13,251 bases of DNA from Caulobacter sp. B11 (GCF_002737765.1 NZ_PEGG01000022.1:1-13251), one strand, 5' to 3'; counted from the first letter of the stretch, positions 1-6,394 are shown. Numbers and translations: made by a program. The notes: generated by a model from the sequence alone, not told the origin.

Positions 1-438
1 GCCTATGCGGATATCGCCAGCCTGGTCGGCCAGGAAATCGGAGTTTCGGACTGGGTCGAGGTCAGCCAGGAGCGCGTGAACCTGTTCGCCGAAGCCACCG
101 GCGACCACCAGTGGATCCACGTCGATGTCGAGCGCGCCACCCGCGAAATCGGCGGCCCGATCGCCCACGGCTATCTGACCCTGTCGCTGATCCCGATGCT
201 GGGCGCCGGCATCCTGCACGTCACCGGCGTGACCCGCGGCATCAACTATGGCTGCGACAAGGTCCGCTTCACGGGCATGGTCCGGGTCGGCAAGAAGGTG
301 CGCATGCGCCAGAAGCTGCTCAGCGTCGAGCCCAAGGCCGGCGGCCTGCAAATGAAGAACGAGTGCACCATCGAGATCGAGGGCGAAGAGCGCCCCGCCT
401 GCGTGGCCGAGACCATCTCGATCATCTACGGCGCCTGA
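1..438 (+). CDS. MaoC-like hot-dog dehydratase, 5' end cut by window
   Basis: The reading frame is open from base 1 to a TGA at 436-438 and gives 145 visible residues. The motif TGDHQWIHVD (visible residues 33-42) is the hydratase-2 signature of MaoC/(R)-specific enoyl-CoA hydratases. Asp35 and His40 are the expected catalytic pair, which in this family adds water across the double bond of an enoyl-CoA. A central helix region (GGPIAHGYLTLSLIP) and a C-terminal strand region (CVAETISIIYGA) complete a single hot-dog domain. Stand-alone family members are about 150 residues, so probably only a few N-terminal residues lie outside the window. An internal GTG at 76 would remove the first strand and is not a credible start. 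The gene ends in a strong hairpin and is convergent with csbD. Substrate is unknown; a fatty-acid or PHA role is only a family-level guess. Confidence 0.88.
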   Translation, partial: AYADIASLVGQEIGVSDWVEVSQERVNLFAEATGDHQWIHVDVERATREIGGPIAHGYLTLSLIPMLGAGILHVTGVTRGINYGCDKVRFTGMVRVGKKVRMRQKLLSVEPKAGGLQMKNECTIEIEGEERPACVAETISIIYGA

Positions 439-482
439 AGACCAGGGCGCTCCGCGACAGGCGCGGCGCCCTAAGAACGACC

Positions 483-512
483 AAAGGCCGCGGGATCGCT
501 CCCGCGGCCTTT
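483..512. terminator. Bidirectional terminator between MaoC gene and csbD
   Basis: A perfect 13-bp inverted repeat (AAAGGCCGCGGGA at 483-495, loop TCGC, matching arm 500-512) starts with AAA and ends with TTT, so it can act on both strands. It lies between two convergent genes, 45 nt after the MaoC stop and 22 nt after the csbD stop. The T tract is short (TTT) on both sides. Confidence 0.8.
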
Positions 513-533
513 GCTATGGAAAGGCCGACAGGC

Positions 534-716
534 CTACTTCTTGATCGCGTCGCCGATCTTGTCCTGGACCTGGCCGACCTTGTTCTGGACGTCGCCCTTG
601 GTCTTCTGGGCCAGGCCTTCGGCTTCCAGGCGCTCATTGCCCGTGACCTTGCCGGCGGCTTCCTTGACAGCGCCCACGCCCTTGTCGATGGCGCCGTCCA
701 CACGATTGCTGCTCAT
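534..716 (-). CDS. CsbD family stress protein
   Basis: This 60-residue protein matches the CsbD family over its full length. It begins MSSNRVDGAIDKGVGAVKEA, continues with the AAGKVTGNERLEAEG core, and ends in a QNKVGQVQDKIGDAIKK helix. It is small, hydrophilic and charged, with no signal peptide, and so probably cytoplasmic. CsbD proteins are general-stress proteins (sigma-B regulon in Bacillus) of unknown biochemical activity. The start at 716 is set by an AGGAG ribosome binding site (complement of 724-728). The frame stays open upstream into the protease gene, but homology begins at this Met. A GGAAC-N16-CGTT promoter lies about 36 nt upstream of the start codon, so it is very likely induced by the EcfG/SigT general stress response independently of the upstream protease gene. 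Confidence 0.93.
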   Translation of the reverse strand: MSSNRVDGAIDKGVGAVKEAAGKVTGNERLEAEGLAQKTKGDVQNKVGQVQDKIGDAIKK

Positions 717-751
717 GGCTATGCTCCTGCTTGGGTTAATCTCCCAGACAG

Positions 752-776
752 AACGGCGTGGGGCGCAGGGGGTTCC
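752..776 (-). promoter_or_regulatory. EcfG/SigT-type general stress promoter of csbD
   Basis: On the minus strand, GGAAC (complement of 772-776) is followed after exactly 16 nt by CGTT (complement of 752-755). This equals the alphaproteobacterial EcfG (SigT in Caulobacter) consensus GGAAC-N16/17-CGTT. The predicted start of transcription is near 745, giving a leader of about 30 nt that contains the csbD ribosome binding site. The element sits in the 71-nt gap after the protease stop codon. Confidence 0.85.
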
Positions 777-787
777 TGTGGCGCAGC

Positions 788-1624
788 TTAGCGCGCGTAG
801 CCCGTCACCGAGACGGCTTCGGTCGCGCCCCGCGTCACCGGCTCGGGCGGGGCCGCCTTGGCCCGCGGAATCGGCGGACCGGGGGTCTTGTCCAGCAGGG
901 CGACGGTCTCGCGGATATATTTGGCGTGGGTGACGATGCCGATCTCCAGCCGCTCGCCCGACAGTTCGACCTGCTGGGTCAGCATGCCGGCCACGAACTG
1001 CACCTCTTGCGTCTCGGTCGAGCCCGGCCGGCGCCGCGCCCCCTGGGCCATGAACACCGGCCCGCCGGAATTGCCGGGAAAGACGCTGAAATCCAGCAGG
1101 AAGGTCGGAAAGGCCGTGGCCGGGGCCAGGGGGTAGGACGCCACCCGCCCCGAGCGCAGGATCGGAAAGCCGGCGGGATTGGCCGACAGCCCGCGCGGGA
1201 AGCCCAGGGCCATCATCTCGTCGCCGGGCCCCAGGCTGTAGGTGCTGAAGGTGTCGTCCTTGGCCAGCCAGGCCAGGGGAATGGCGGCCTTGGCGAATTC
1301 GGGCGGCGCCTCGACGACGATCGCCGCCACGTCGCGGCCGGCGTGCTTGACCCACAGCGGATGATCGCCGTCGCGGATCTTCAGGGTCTGGGGATCATAG
1401 CGCCAGACGCCATCCTTGGCCTGGACACGGTAGCCGATCCGCACCGAGACGCTGGGCATCTTTTCGAAAACATGGGCGGCGGTGACCAGAACCGTGCGCG
1501 GCTTGCCGTCGGGGCCCTGATCGTGGACCAGAAAGCCGGTGCCGACCGTGCGCGATCCATCGCCGAGCGGCTGCTCGAGCTGGACCGTCGCCGAGATCAG
1601 ATCGACCGACAGGTCCCCAATCAT
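788..1624 (-). CDS. Trypsin-like serine protease without visible signal peptide
   Basis: The 278-residue protein has the chymotrypsin-fold triad: His51 in TAAHVF, Asp98 in GRDVAAI, and Ser186 in FPGNSGGPVF. An early GTGFLV strand and the GFPRG segment also fit HtrA/trypsin-2 type peptidases. No PDZ domain follows; after about residue 245 there is only a Pro/Ala-rich tail. The start is well fixed: a TAG codon lies in frame immediately before the ATG (complement of 1625-1627), and an AGGGG sits about 11 nt upstream. The N-terminus (MIGDLSVDLISATVQL) is not a signal peptide, so the enzyme appears cytoplasmic or exported by an unusual route. The gene is divergent from the S9 peptidase and upstream of csbD. 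Its substrate is unknown. It could be a stress protease given the csbD neighbour, but that is inference. Confidence 0.88.
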   Translation of the reverse strand: MIGDLSVDLISATVQLEQPLGDGSRTVGTGFLVHDQGPDGKPRTVLVTAAHVFEKMPSVSVRIGYRVQAKDGVWRYDPQTLKIRDGDHPLWVKHAGRDVAAIVVEAPPEFAKAAIPLAWLAKDDTFSTYSLGPGDEMMALGFPRGLSANPAGFPILRSGRVASYPLAPATAFPTFLLDFSVFPGNSGGPVFMAQGARRRPGSTETQEVQFVAGMLTQQVELSGERLEIGIVTHAKYIRETVALLDKTPGPPIPRAKAAPPEPVTRGATEAVSVTGYAR

Positions 1625-1660
1625 CTAAGTTCGCCCCTGTACGCTGGATGCCGGTTCAGT

Positions 1661-1688
1661 TTGACCAGACGCGCGGCTCCGCACAAGT
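1661..1688 (+). promoter_or_regulatory. Possible sigma-73-like promoter for the S9 peptidase
   Basis: TTGACCA (1661-1667) is followed by a 13-nt spacer and a weak -10 (GCACAAGT, 1681-1688). The spacing suits Caulobacter housekeeping promoters (TTGACgS-N10-14-GCTANAWC), but the -10 matches poorly. Transcription would start near 1695, downstream of the alternative ATG at 1648, which supports translation from 1723. Confidence 0.3.
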
Positions 1689-1722
1689 TGGCGTTCTGAC
1701 GCATCAGAGCAGGAGTCTGGTC

Positions 1723-3897
1723 ATGAACCGGCGCGAAATCATGTCCGGCGCGACCGCCGTCCTCGCCACAGCCTCCGCCCTCAGTCCCGGGAAGTCCATG
1801 TCCGCTTCAAGCCTGCCCACGCCGCCCGTCGCCCAGAAAATCCCCAAGCGCATCGAGCAGTTGGGCCGGGTTCGGGTCGACGACTATGCCTGGATGAAGG
1901 ACGACAACTGGCAAAAGGTGCTGCGGGACCCCTCGCTGATCAAGCCCGACGTCAAGGCCCACCTGACCGCCGAGAACGCCTATACCCAGGCCATGCTCGC
2001 CTCCACCGAGCCGCTGCAGGCGGCGATGTTCGAGGAGATGAAAGGTCGCATCAAGCAGGACGACGCCTCGGTTCCGGCCAAGGATGGCGTCTGGGAATAT
2101 TACACCCGCTACGAAAAAGGCGCCCAGCACCCGGTGCATGCCCGAAAGGCGATCAGCGGCGGGACCGAGCAGGTGCTGCTCGACGAGGACGCCGAGTCAA
2201 AAGGCAAGGCTTTCTACCAGGTCGGCGGGGCCGGCCATTCGCCGGACCACAAGCTCTATGCCTATGCCGTCGACGCGCAGGGCTCGGAAGTCTACCAGGT
2301 CCAGGTCAAGGACCTGGCCACCGGCAAGGTGCTGGAAAGTCCGGTCGAGAGCTGCACCGGCGACTTCTGCTTCTCGCCCGACAGCCAGTGGCTGTTCTGG
2401 ACCTTTCGCGACGACAATGGCCGCCCGGCCAAGATCTATCGCCGACCGGCCCGCGGAACGGCCAAGGACGACGTGCTGATCTATGACGAGCCCGACGAGG
2501 GCTTCTTCATCGGCGTGGGCGTTACATCATCCGACCGCTTCATCGTCATCAGCTGCGGCAACCAGGAGACCAGCGAGAACCTGCTGATCCCTGCCAGCGA
2601 CCCGACCGCCAAGCCGGTGATCGTCGAGCCGCGCCAGGTCGGCCTGCGCTACGAGCTGGAGCACTGGAACGACCATTTCGTGATCCGCACCAATGCCGAC
2701 GGCGCCGTGGACTGGAAGCTGGTCACCGCGCCGGAGGCCACGCCCGGCAAGGCTCAATGGAAGGACTGGATCGCCCACAAGCCCGGCCGGCTGATCGTCG
2801 GAACCATGGCCTTCAGCAACCACTTCGTGCGGCTGGAGAAGGTGGACGCGGTCAACCGCATCGTCATCACCGCCAAGGCCGGCGACGAGCACGAGGTCGG
2901 CTTCGACGAGGCCGCCTACGCCCTGAGCCTGGAGGGCGGCTACGAGTACGACACCGCCACCGTGCGCTTCGTCTACAACTCGATGACCACGCCGCGGCAG
3001 TGGTTCGACTATGACATGGCCGCCCGCACGCGGGTCCTGCGCAAGACCCAGGAAATCCCCTCGGGCCACGATCCCAGTCAGTACGAGACCCGCCGCCTCA
3101 ACGCCAAGGCCGCCGACGGCGCCGAAGTGCCGATCTTCGTACTGATGAAGAAGGGAACCAAGCTGGACGGCAGCGCCCCGCTGCTGCTCTACGGCTATGG
3201 CAGCTACGGCATCGCGATGGAGGCCAGCTTCTCGATCCGCAATTTCAGCCTGGTCGATCGCGGCTGGATCTGGGCCACGGCCTGCCCGCGCGGCGGCTCG
3301 GAAAAGGGCTGGAGCTGGTTCCTGGACGGCAAGAAGGACAAGAAGAAGAACACCTTCACCGACTTCATCGCCTGCGCCGAGCACCTGCACGCCGCCGGTT
3401 ACGGCAAGCCTGCCAACACCGTGGCCTATGGCGGCTCGGCCGGCGGCCTGCTGATGGGGGCGATCAGCAACATGCGGCCCGACCTGTTCGCCGGCATCAT
3501 CGCCGCCGTGCCGTTTGTCGACGTGGTCAACACCATGAGCGACACCAGCCTGCCCCTCACCCCGCCCGAATGGCCCGAATGGGGCAATCCGCTGGAGGAC
3601 GTCGCCGCCTATGACTACATCGCCAGCTATTCGCCCTATGACAATGTGACGGCCAAGCCCTATCCGGCCGTGCTGGCCACCGGCGGCCTGTCGGACCCGC
3701 GCGTCACCTATTGGGAGCCCGAGAAATGGGCCGCCAAGCTGCGCGACCACACCACCAGCGGCAAGCCGGTGCTGCTGAAGATCAACATGGACGCCGGGCA
3801 CGGCGGGGCCTCGGGCCGGTTTGATTTCCTCAAGGAGATCGCCCTGGACTACGCCTTCGCGGTCTGGGCCGTGGACAAGGGCTGGAGCAAGGCGTGA
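1723..3897 (+). CDS. Oligopeptidase B-like S9A serine peptidase, likely Tat-exported
   Basis: The 724-residue protein belongs to the prolyl oligopeptidase family. The N-terminal signature (VDDYAWMKDDNW, then HLTAENAY) and the seven-blade propeller region resemble oligopeptidase B (PtrB), which cleaves after basic residues in short peptides. The C-terminal alpha/beta hydrolase domain carries Ser572 (YGGSAGG), Asp658 (GGLSDPRV) and His693 (DAGHGG). The triad spacing (86 and 35 residues) closely matches E. coli PtrB (85 and 35). About 40 extra residues precede the homology: MNRREIMSGATAVLATASAL looks like a twin-arginine signal (RR at 3-4), so the mature enzyme is probably periplasmic. The ATG at 1723 was chosen because AGGAG lies at 1711-1715 with 7-nt spacing. 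The frame also has an ATG at 1648, which has no such site and would bury the Tat motif. No partner gene is evident. Confidence 0.88.
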   Translation: MNRREIMSGATAVLATASALSPGKSMSASSLPTPPVAQKIPKRIEQLGRVRVDDYAWMKDDNWQKVLRDPSLIKPDVKAHLTAENAYTQAMLASTEPLQAAMFEEMKGRIKQDDASVPAKDGVWEYYTRYEKGAQHPVHARKAISGGTEQVLLDEDAESKGKAFYQVGGAGHSPDHKLYAYAVDAQGSEVYQVQVKDLATGKVLESPVESCTGDFCFSPDSQWLFWTFRDDNGRPAKIYRRPARGTAKDDVLIYDEPDEGFFIGVGVTSSDRFIVISCGNQETSENLLIPASDPTAKPVIVEPRQVGLRYELEHWNDHFVIRTNADGAVDWKLVTAPEATPGKAQWKDWIAHKPGRLIVGTMAFSNHFVRLEKVDAVNRIVITAKAGDEHEVGFDEAAYALSLEGGYEYDTATVRFVYNSMTTPRQWFDYDMAARTRVLRKTQEIPSGHDPSQYETRRLNAKAADGAEVPIFVLMKKGTKLDGSAPLLLYGYGSYGIAMEASFSIRNFSLVDRGWIWATACPRGGSEKGWSWFLDGKKDKKKNTFTDFIACAEHLHAAGYGKPANTVAYGGSAGGLLMGAISNMRPDLFAGIIAAVPFVDVVNTMSDTSLPLTPPEWPEWGNPLEDVAAYDYIASYSPYDNVTAKPYPAVLATGGLSDPRVTYWEPEKWAAKLRDHTTSGKPVLLKINMDAGHGGASGRFDFLKEIALDYAFAVWAVDKGWSKA

Positions 3898-3925
3898 GGG
3901 GTTCGGCCTTGAGCTTAAGCTTGGG

Positions 3926-4043
3926 GATCCTCCCCCTGATGGGGGAGGTGGCCCGAAGGGCCGGAGGGGGAAGAGATCTCCCCCTTTCGCACACCTCCCC
4001 CTCCATCCGCTTCGCGGACACCTCCCCCGCCAGGGGGAGGATC
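3926..4043. repeat. Paired palindromic intergenic repeat (REP/BIME-like)
   Basis: Two diverged copies of a GC-rich palindromic unit lie head to head. The outer ends are an exact 13-bp inverted repeat (GATCCTCCCCCTG at 3926-3938 and its complement at 4031-4043). Each copy contains a long hairpin (CCTCCCCC/GGGGGAGG, 3929-3948 and 4021-4040) and a short hairpin (GGCCC-GAA-GGGCC 3950-3962; TCCGC-TTC-GCGGA 4006-4018), with a GGAGGGGGA tail pointing to the centre. From memory, this type of repeat is common between genes in Caulobacterales; a genome search would confirm it. It fills nearly all of the 151-nt gap between the S9 peptidase and the acetyltransferase, and its right end supplies the ribosome binding site of the latter. 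Confidence 0.85.
4033..4040 (+). promoter_or_regulatory. Ribosome binding site of the acetyltransferase, inside the repeat
   Basis: GGGGGAGG lies 8 nt before the ATG at 4049 and is also the right arm of the outer hairpin of the palindromic repeat (paired with 4021-4028). If the hairpin forms in the mRNA, the ribosome binding site is hidden, which would lower or modulate translation. Confidence 0.7.
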
Positions 4044-4048
4044 TGCGT

Positions 4049-4600
4049 ATGACGCTCACCGTTCGTCCCTCGACCGAGGCCGATCTGCCCGCCATCACCG
4101 CGATCTATGGCTGGAACGTCCTCAACGGCCTGGGCACCTTCGAGGAGGTCCCGCCCGAGGCCGCCGAGATGGCCCGGCGCCGCGCGGCGATCCTCGAGAA
4201 GGCCCTGCCCTATCTGGTGGCCGAGCAGGACGGCGTCGTGTTGGGCTATGCTTATGCTGGCCCCTTCCGCCTGCGCGCCGCCTATCGCTACACGGTCGAG
4301 GACAGCGTCTATGTCGGCCCCGAAGCGGTGGGGCGCGGCGTGGGCCGCGCCCTGCTGTCAGAGCTGATCACCGCCTGCGAGGCCCTGGGCCTGCGCCAGA
4401 TGGTCGCCGTGATCGGCGACAGCGGCAACGCCGCCTCGATCGGCCTGCACCAGGCGCTTGGCTTCGCGCCCACCGGGATCGCCCCGGCCATGGGCTACAA
4501 GTTCGAGCGCTGGGTCGATCTGGTCTGGATGACCCGACCGCTGGGGCCCGGTCGCGACGCGCCGCCGAACGCGCCGGGGTTGCGGCTCAGCGGGGTCTGA
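4049..4600 (+). CDS. GNAT acetyltransferase, phosphinothricin/methionine sulfoximine type
   Basis: The 183-residue protein fits the Pat/YncA-like GNAT group, which transfers acetyl from acetyl-CoA to the amino group of small amino-acid analogues such as phosphinothricin or methionine sulfoximine. Diagnostic segments are the N-terminal IRPSTEADLPAITAIY-like start, GTFEEVPP (29-36), GYAYAGPFRLRAAYRYTVE (67-84), the acetyl-CoA loop GRGVGRALL (95-103), and GDSGNAASIGLHQALGF (123-139). The last 20 residues or so, after MTRPLGP, are a Pro/Gly-rich tail outside the domain. The start at 4049 follows GGGGGAGG with 8-nt spacing, donated by the upstream repeat. The frame is also open further upstream through the repeat, but homology begins here. 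The physiological substrate is unknown, and general amino-acid analogue detoxification is inferred from the family. Confidence 0.88.
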   Translation: MTLTVRPSTEADLPAITAIYGWNVLNGLGTFEEVPPEAAEMARRRAAILEKALPYLVAEQDGVVLGYAYAGPFRLRAAYRYTVEDSVYVGPEAVGRGVGRALLSELITACEALGLRQMVAVIGDSGNAASIGLHQALGFAPTGIAPAMGYKFERWVDLVWMTRPLGPGRDAPPNAPGLRLSGV

Positions 4601-4609
4601 GCCCGTCCC

Positions 4610-4638
4610 TTGCTCCGGAGGGACGCGATGCCTAGATT
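4610..4638 (+). promoter_or_regulatory. Predicted promoter giving a leaderless mRNA for the small Cys protein
   Basis: TTGCTCC (4610-4616), a 14-nt spacer and CCTAGATT (4631-4638) fit the Caulobacter sigma-73 pattern. Taking TAGATT as -12 to -7 puts +1 exactly on A4645, the first base of the ATG. No ribosome binding site is correctly placed before that ATG, so leaderless translation is consistent. Confidence 0.5.
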
Positions 4639-4672
4639 GCCTCGATGCGCGGACTTCGCCCTTTCTTGCTGA
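4628..4672 (+). other. Possible 14-codon upstream ORF overlapping the Cys-protein start
   Basis: ATG at 4628 encodes MPRLPRCADFALSC and stops at TGA 4670-4672, in a different frame from the gene at 4645. A good GGAGG (4617-4621) lies 6 nt before it. This is an alternative use of the only strong ribosome binding site here: it could drive a leader peptide that couples to the downstream ORF. It conflicts with the leaderless-promoter reading, and at most one reading is likely to be important. Confidence 0.25.
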
Positions 4673-4989
4673 TCCTGCTGGCGGCCCTGTTCGTCATCAG
4701 CGGACCGCTGCGCCTGGCGCCGACCCAGGCCGGGACGATGGCGCCGGCCTGCCACGAAATGGCAGGCCAGGGGGCGGACGAGACCCCCGACCAGTCGCCT
4801 ACCCACAAACGTCAGCCCCAGGCCATGGCCGCCAATTGCTGCGTCGGCTGCTTACCCGCCGCCGCGCGCGACCTGGCCCCCGTGCTTGTCCCCTCCCGCG
4901 CGGACAAGGCGGTGTTCCACGCCCGTCAGCGCCGCCTTGAAGGCCTGAGCCTCGCGCCGGAACACGGCCCTCCCCGACCCTTCGCCTGA
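4645..4989 (+). CDS. Small secreted cysteine protein, probably metal-associated
   Basis: The 114-residue protein begins with a clear Sec signal peptide (MRGLRPFLLILLAALFVISG, likely cleavage after TQA at residue 29). The mature part has CHEM (36-39) and a CCVGC cluster (Cys65, 66 and 69), and ends in a Pro-rich EHGPPRPFA. Small exported proteins with CHxM plus CC motifs and a GxxxPPR-like tail occur in copper-resistance loci of Proteobacteria; this resemblance is from memory and is not a firm family match. The Cys and Met residues could bind Cu(I) or another soft metal in the periplasm. The gene is 61 nt upstream of a His/Met-rich predicted outer-membrane protein on the same strand, which supports a shared metal role. 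There is no ribosome binding site at usual distance; see the promoter and upstream-ORF entries. Alternatively it is an uncharacterised periplasmic protein with structural disulfides. Confidence 0.75.
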   Translation: MRGLRPFLLILLAALFVISGPLRLAPTQAGTMAPACHEMAGQGADETPDQSPTHKRQPQAMAANCCVGCLPAAARDLAPVLVPSRADKAVFHARQRRLEGLSLAPEHGPPRPFA

Positions 4990-4995
4990 AGCCTT

Positions 4996-5016
4996 TCCGC
5001 GCGGCCGCCGCGCGGA
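4996..5016 (+). other. GC hairpin between the Cys protein and the barrel gene
   Basis: TCCGCGCGG (4996-5004), a 3-nt loop and its exact complement (5008-5016) form a 9-bp stem 6 nt after the stop codon at 4989. No T tract follows, so it is unlikely to be a full terminator. It could stabilise the upstream message or cause partial attenuation within a two-gene operon. Confidence 0.5.
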
Positions 5017-5050
5017 GCCTCCCTGTCCCTGCTTCAGAAAGGTCGGTCCC

Positions 5051-6394
5051 ATGACCACCCAGACTTTCCGCGCGCGGCTGCTCGCCGGCGCCGTCGTCAC
5101 CGCGAGCTTGTCGCTCGCCCTCGCCGCCCAGGCCCAGGACCATTCCGGTCATGCGGGCCATGGCATGCCAGCGCCCCAACCCGCCCAGACTCCCGCTGAA
5201 ACGCCCGCAGAGACGCCCGCGCCCGAGCAGCCCATGCCTGGGCATGGCGCCATGGTCGGCCCGCTGGGCGCCTATCCGATGACCCGCGACGCCTCCGGCA
5301 CCAGCTGGCAGCCCGACGCCTCGCCCCATGCCGGTCTGATGACCCACTCCGGTGACTGGATGCTGATGGGTCATGTGCTGCTCAATGGCGTCTATAGCGA
5401 CCAGGGCGGGCCGCGCGGCGACGACAAGGCCTTTGTCGGCGGCATGATCATGGGCATGGCCCAGGGCCCGCTCGGCGGCGGAACCCTGGGCTTCAAGGCC
5501 ATGCTCAGCCCCGATCCGCTGATGGGCAAGTCCGGCTATCCGCTGCTGCTGGCCACCGGCGAAACCGCCGATGGCGCCACGCCCTTGGTCGACCGCCAGC
5601 ATCCGCATGACCTGTTCATGGAACTGTCAGCGACCTACAGCCGTCCCCTGGGTCCCGACACCGACGCCTACCTCTATGCCGGCCTGCCCGGCGAGCCGGC
5701 CTTTGGTCCGCCCGCCTTCATGCACCGCCAGGCGGCGATGGACAGCCCCGAGGCGCCGATCACCCACCACTGGTTCGACTCGACCCACATCACCTTCGGC
5801 GTGGTCACCGGCGGCGTGCGGCATGCCGACTGGAAGGTCGAGGCCAGCGCCTTCCGGGGCCGCGAGCCCGACCAGAAGCGGTTCGACATCGAGACCGGTC
5901 AACTGGACAGCGTGGCGACCCGGGTCTCCTACAACCCGACCCCCAACTGGGCCCTGCAGGCCAGCTGGGCGCGGATCAACAGCCCCGAGGCCCTGGAGCC
6001 CGACGATGACGAGGCCCGCACCTCGCTCAGCGCCCTCTATGCCCGCCCGCTCGACGGCGGCGGGTCAGTGAGCGCCACCCTGGCCTGGGCCCGCAAGGAC
6101 CGCATCCCCGGCGACGCCCTGCAGGCCTGGCTGGCCGAGGGAGCCTTCAAGCCCGACGCGCGCTGGACCCTGTTCAGCCGCGCCGAACAGGTCGAGCAGG
6201 ACGAACTGGCCGGTCATCACGGCGGGGCCTACACGGTGCGTAAACTGTCGGTGGGCGCGATCTATGACACGCCGCTGTCGGCCCATGTCGCCCTGGGGTT
6301 CGGCGGGCTGGTCAGCGCCTTCGACGCCCCTGCGGACCTGGGCTACGACCAGCCGACCGGCGGCATGGCCTTCGTGCGGCTGAAGGTGGGATAG
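5051..6394 (+). CDS. His/Met-rich predicted outer-membrane beta-barrel protein
   Basis: The 447-residue protein starts with a Sec signal peptide (cleavage probably after AQA at residue 28). A metal-ligand-rich segment follows: HSGHAGHGM (31-39), three QTPA/ETPA/ETPA repeats, and MPGHGAM (62-68). The rest alternates short strands and Gly/Asp turns typical of an outer-membrane barrel. Conserved-looking His motifs are RQHPHD (182-187) and THHWFDSTH (238-246). Proteins with the RQHPHDLFMEL block occur, to my knowledge, as hypothetical proteins in copper or heavy-metal resistance clusters. They have no assigned biochemistry and differ from CopB in length and motifs. AGAAAGG at 5036-5042 is placed about 8 nt before the ATG. 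The gene is probably cotranscribed with the small Cys protein and ends in a strong terminator. A copper-sequestering or efflux-accessory role is inferred, not shown. Confidence 0.75.
   Translation: MTTQTFRARLLAGAVVTASLSLALAAQAQDHSGHAGHGMPAPQPAQTPAETPAETPAPEQPMPGHGAMVGPLGAYPMTRDASGTSWQPDASPHAGLMTHSGDWMLMGHVLLNGVYSDQGGPRGDDKAFVGGMIMGMAQGPLGGGTLGFKAMLSPDPLMGKSGYPLLLATGETADGATPLVDRQHPHDLFMELSATYSRPLGPDTDAYLYAGLPGEPAFGPPAFMHRQAAMDSPEAPITHHWFDSTHITFGVVTGGVRHADWKVEASAFRGREPDQKRFDIETGQLDSVATRVSYNPTPNWALQASWARINSPEALEPDDDEARTSLSALYARPLDGGGSVSATLAWARKDRIPGDALQAWLAEGAFKPDARWTLFSRAEQVEQDELAGHHGGAYTVRKLSVGAIYDTPLSAHVALGFGGLVSAFDAPADLGYDQPTGGMAFVRLKVG
5186..5221 (+). repeat. Three 12-bp tandem repeats encoding (Q/E)TPA
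   Basis: CAGACTCCCGCT, GAAACGCCCGCA and GAGACGCCCGCG lie in tandem, each encoding QTPA or ETPA. They form a flexible acidic/Pro linker between the two His/Met motifs of the predicted outer-membrane protein. Copy number could vary between strains by slippage. Confidence 0.8.

Noticed and set aside
534..1355. A 273-codon minus-strand frame containing the csbD sequence at its end
   Set aside because: Only the last 60 codons resemble a protein family. The part overlapping the protease is an out-of-frame shadow, and csbD has its own promoter and ribosome binding site.
1648..1722. Upstream ATG as start of the S9 peptidase
   Set aside because: It adds 25 residues without homology, lacks a ribosome binding site, lies upstream of a plausible promoter -35 and would bury the Tat motif.
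2527..4098. A 523-codon open frame antisense to the S9 peptidase
   Set aside because: Shadow of the peptidase gene that also runs through the intergenic repeat; no recognisable domain.
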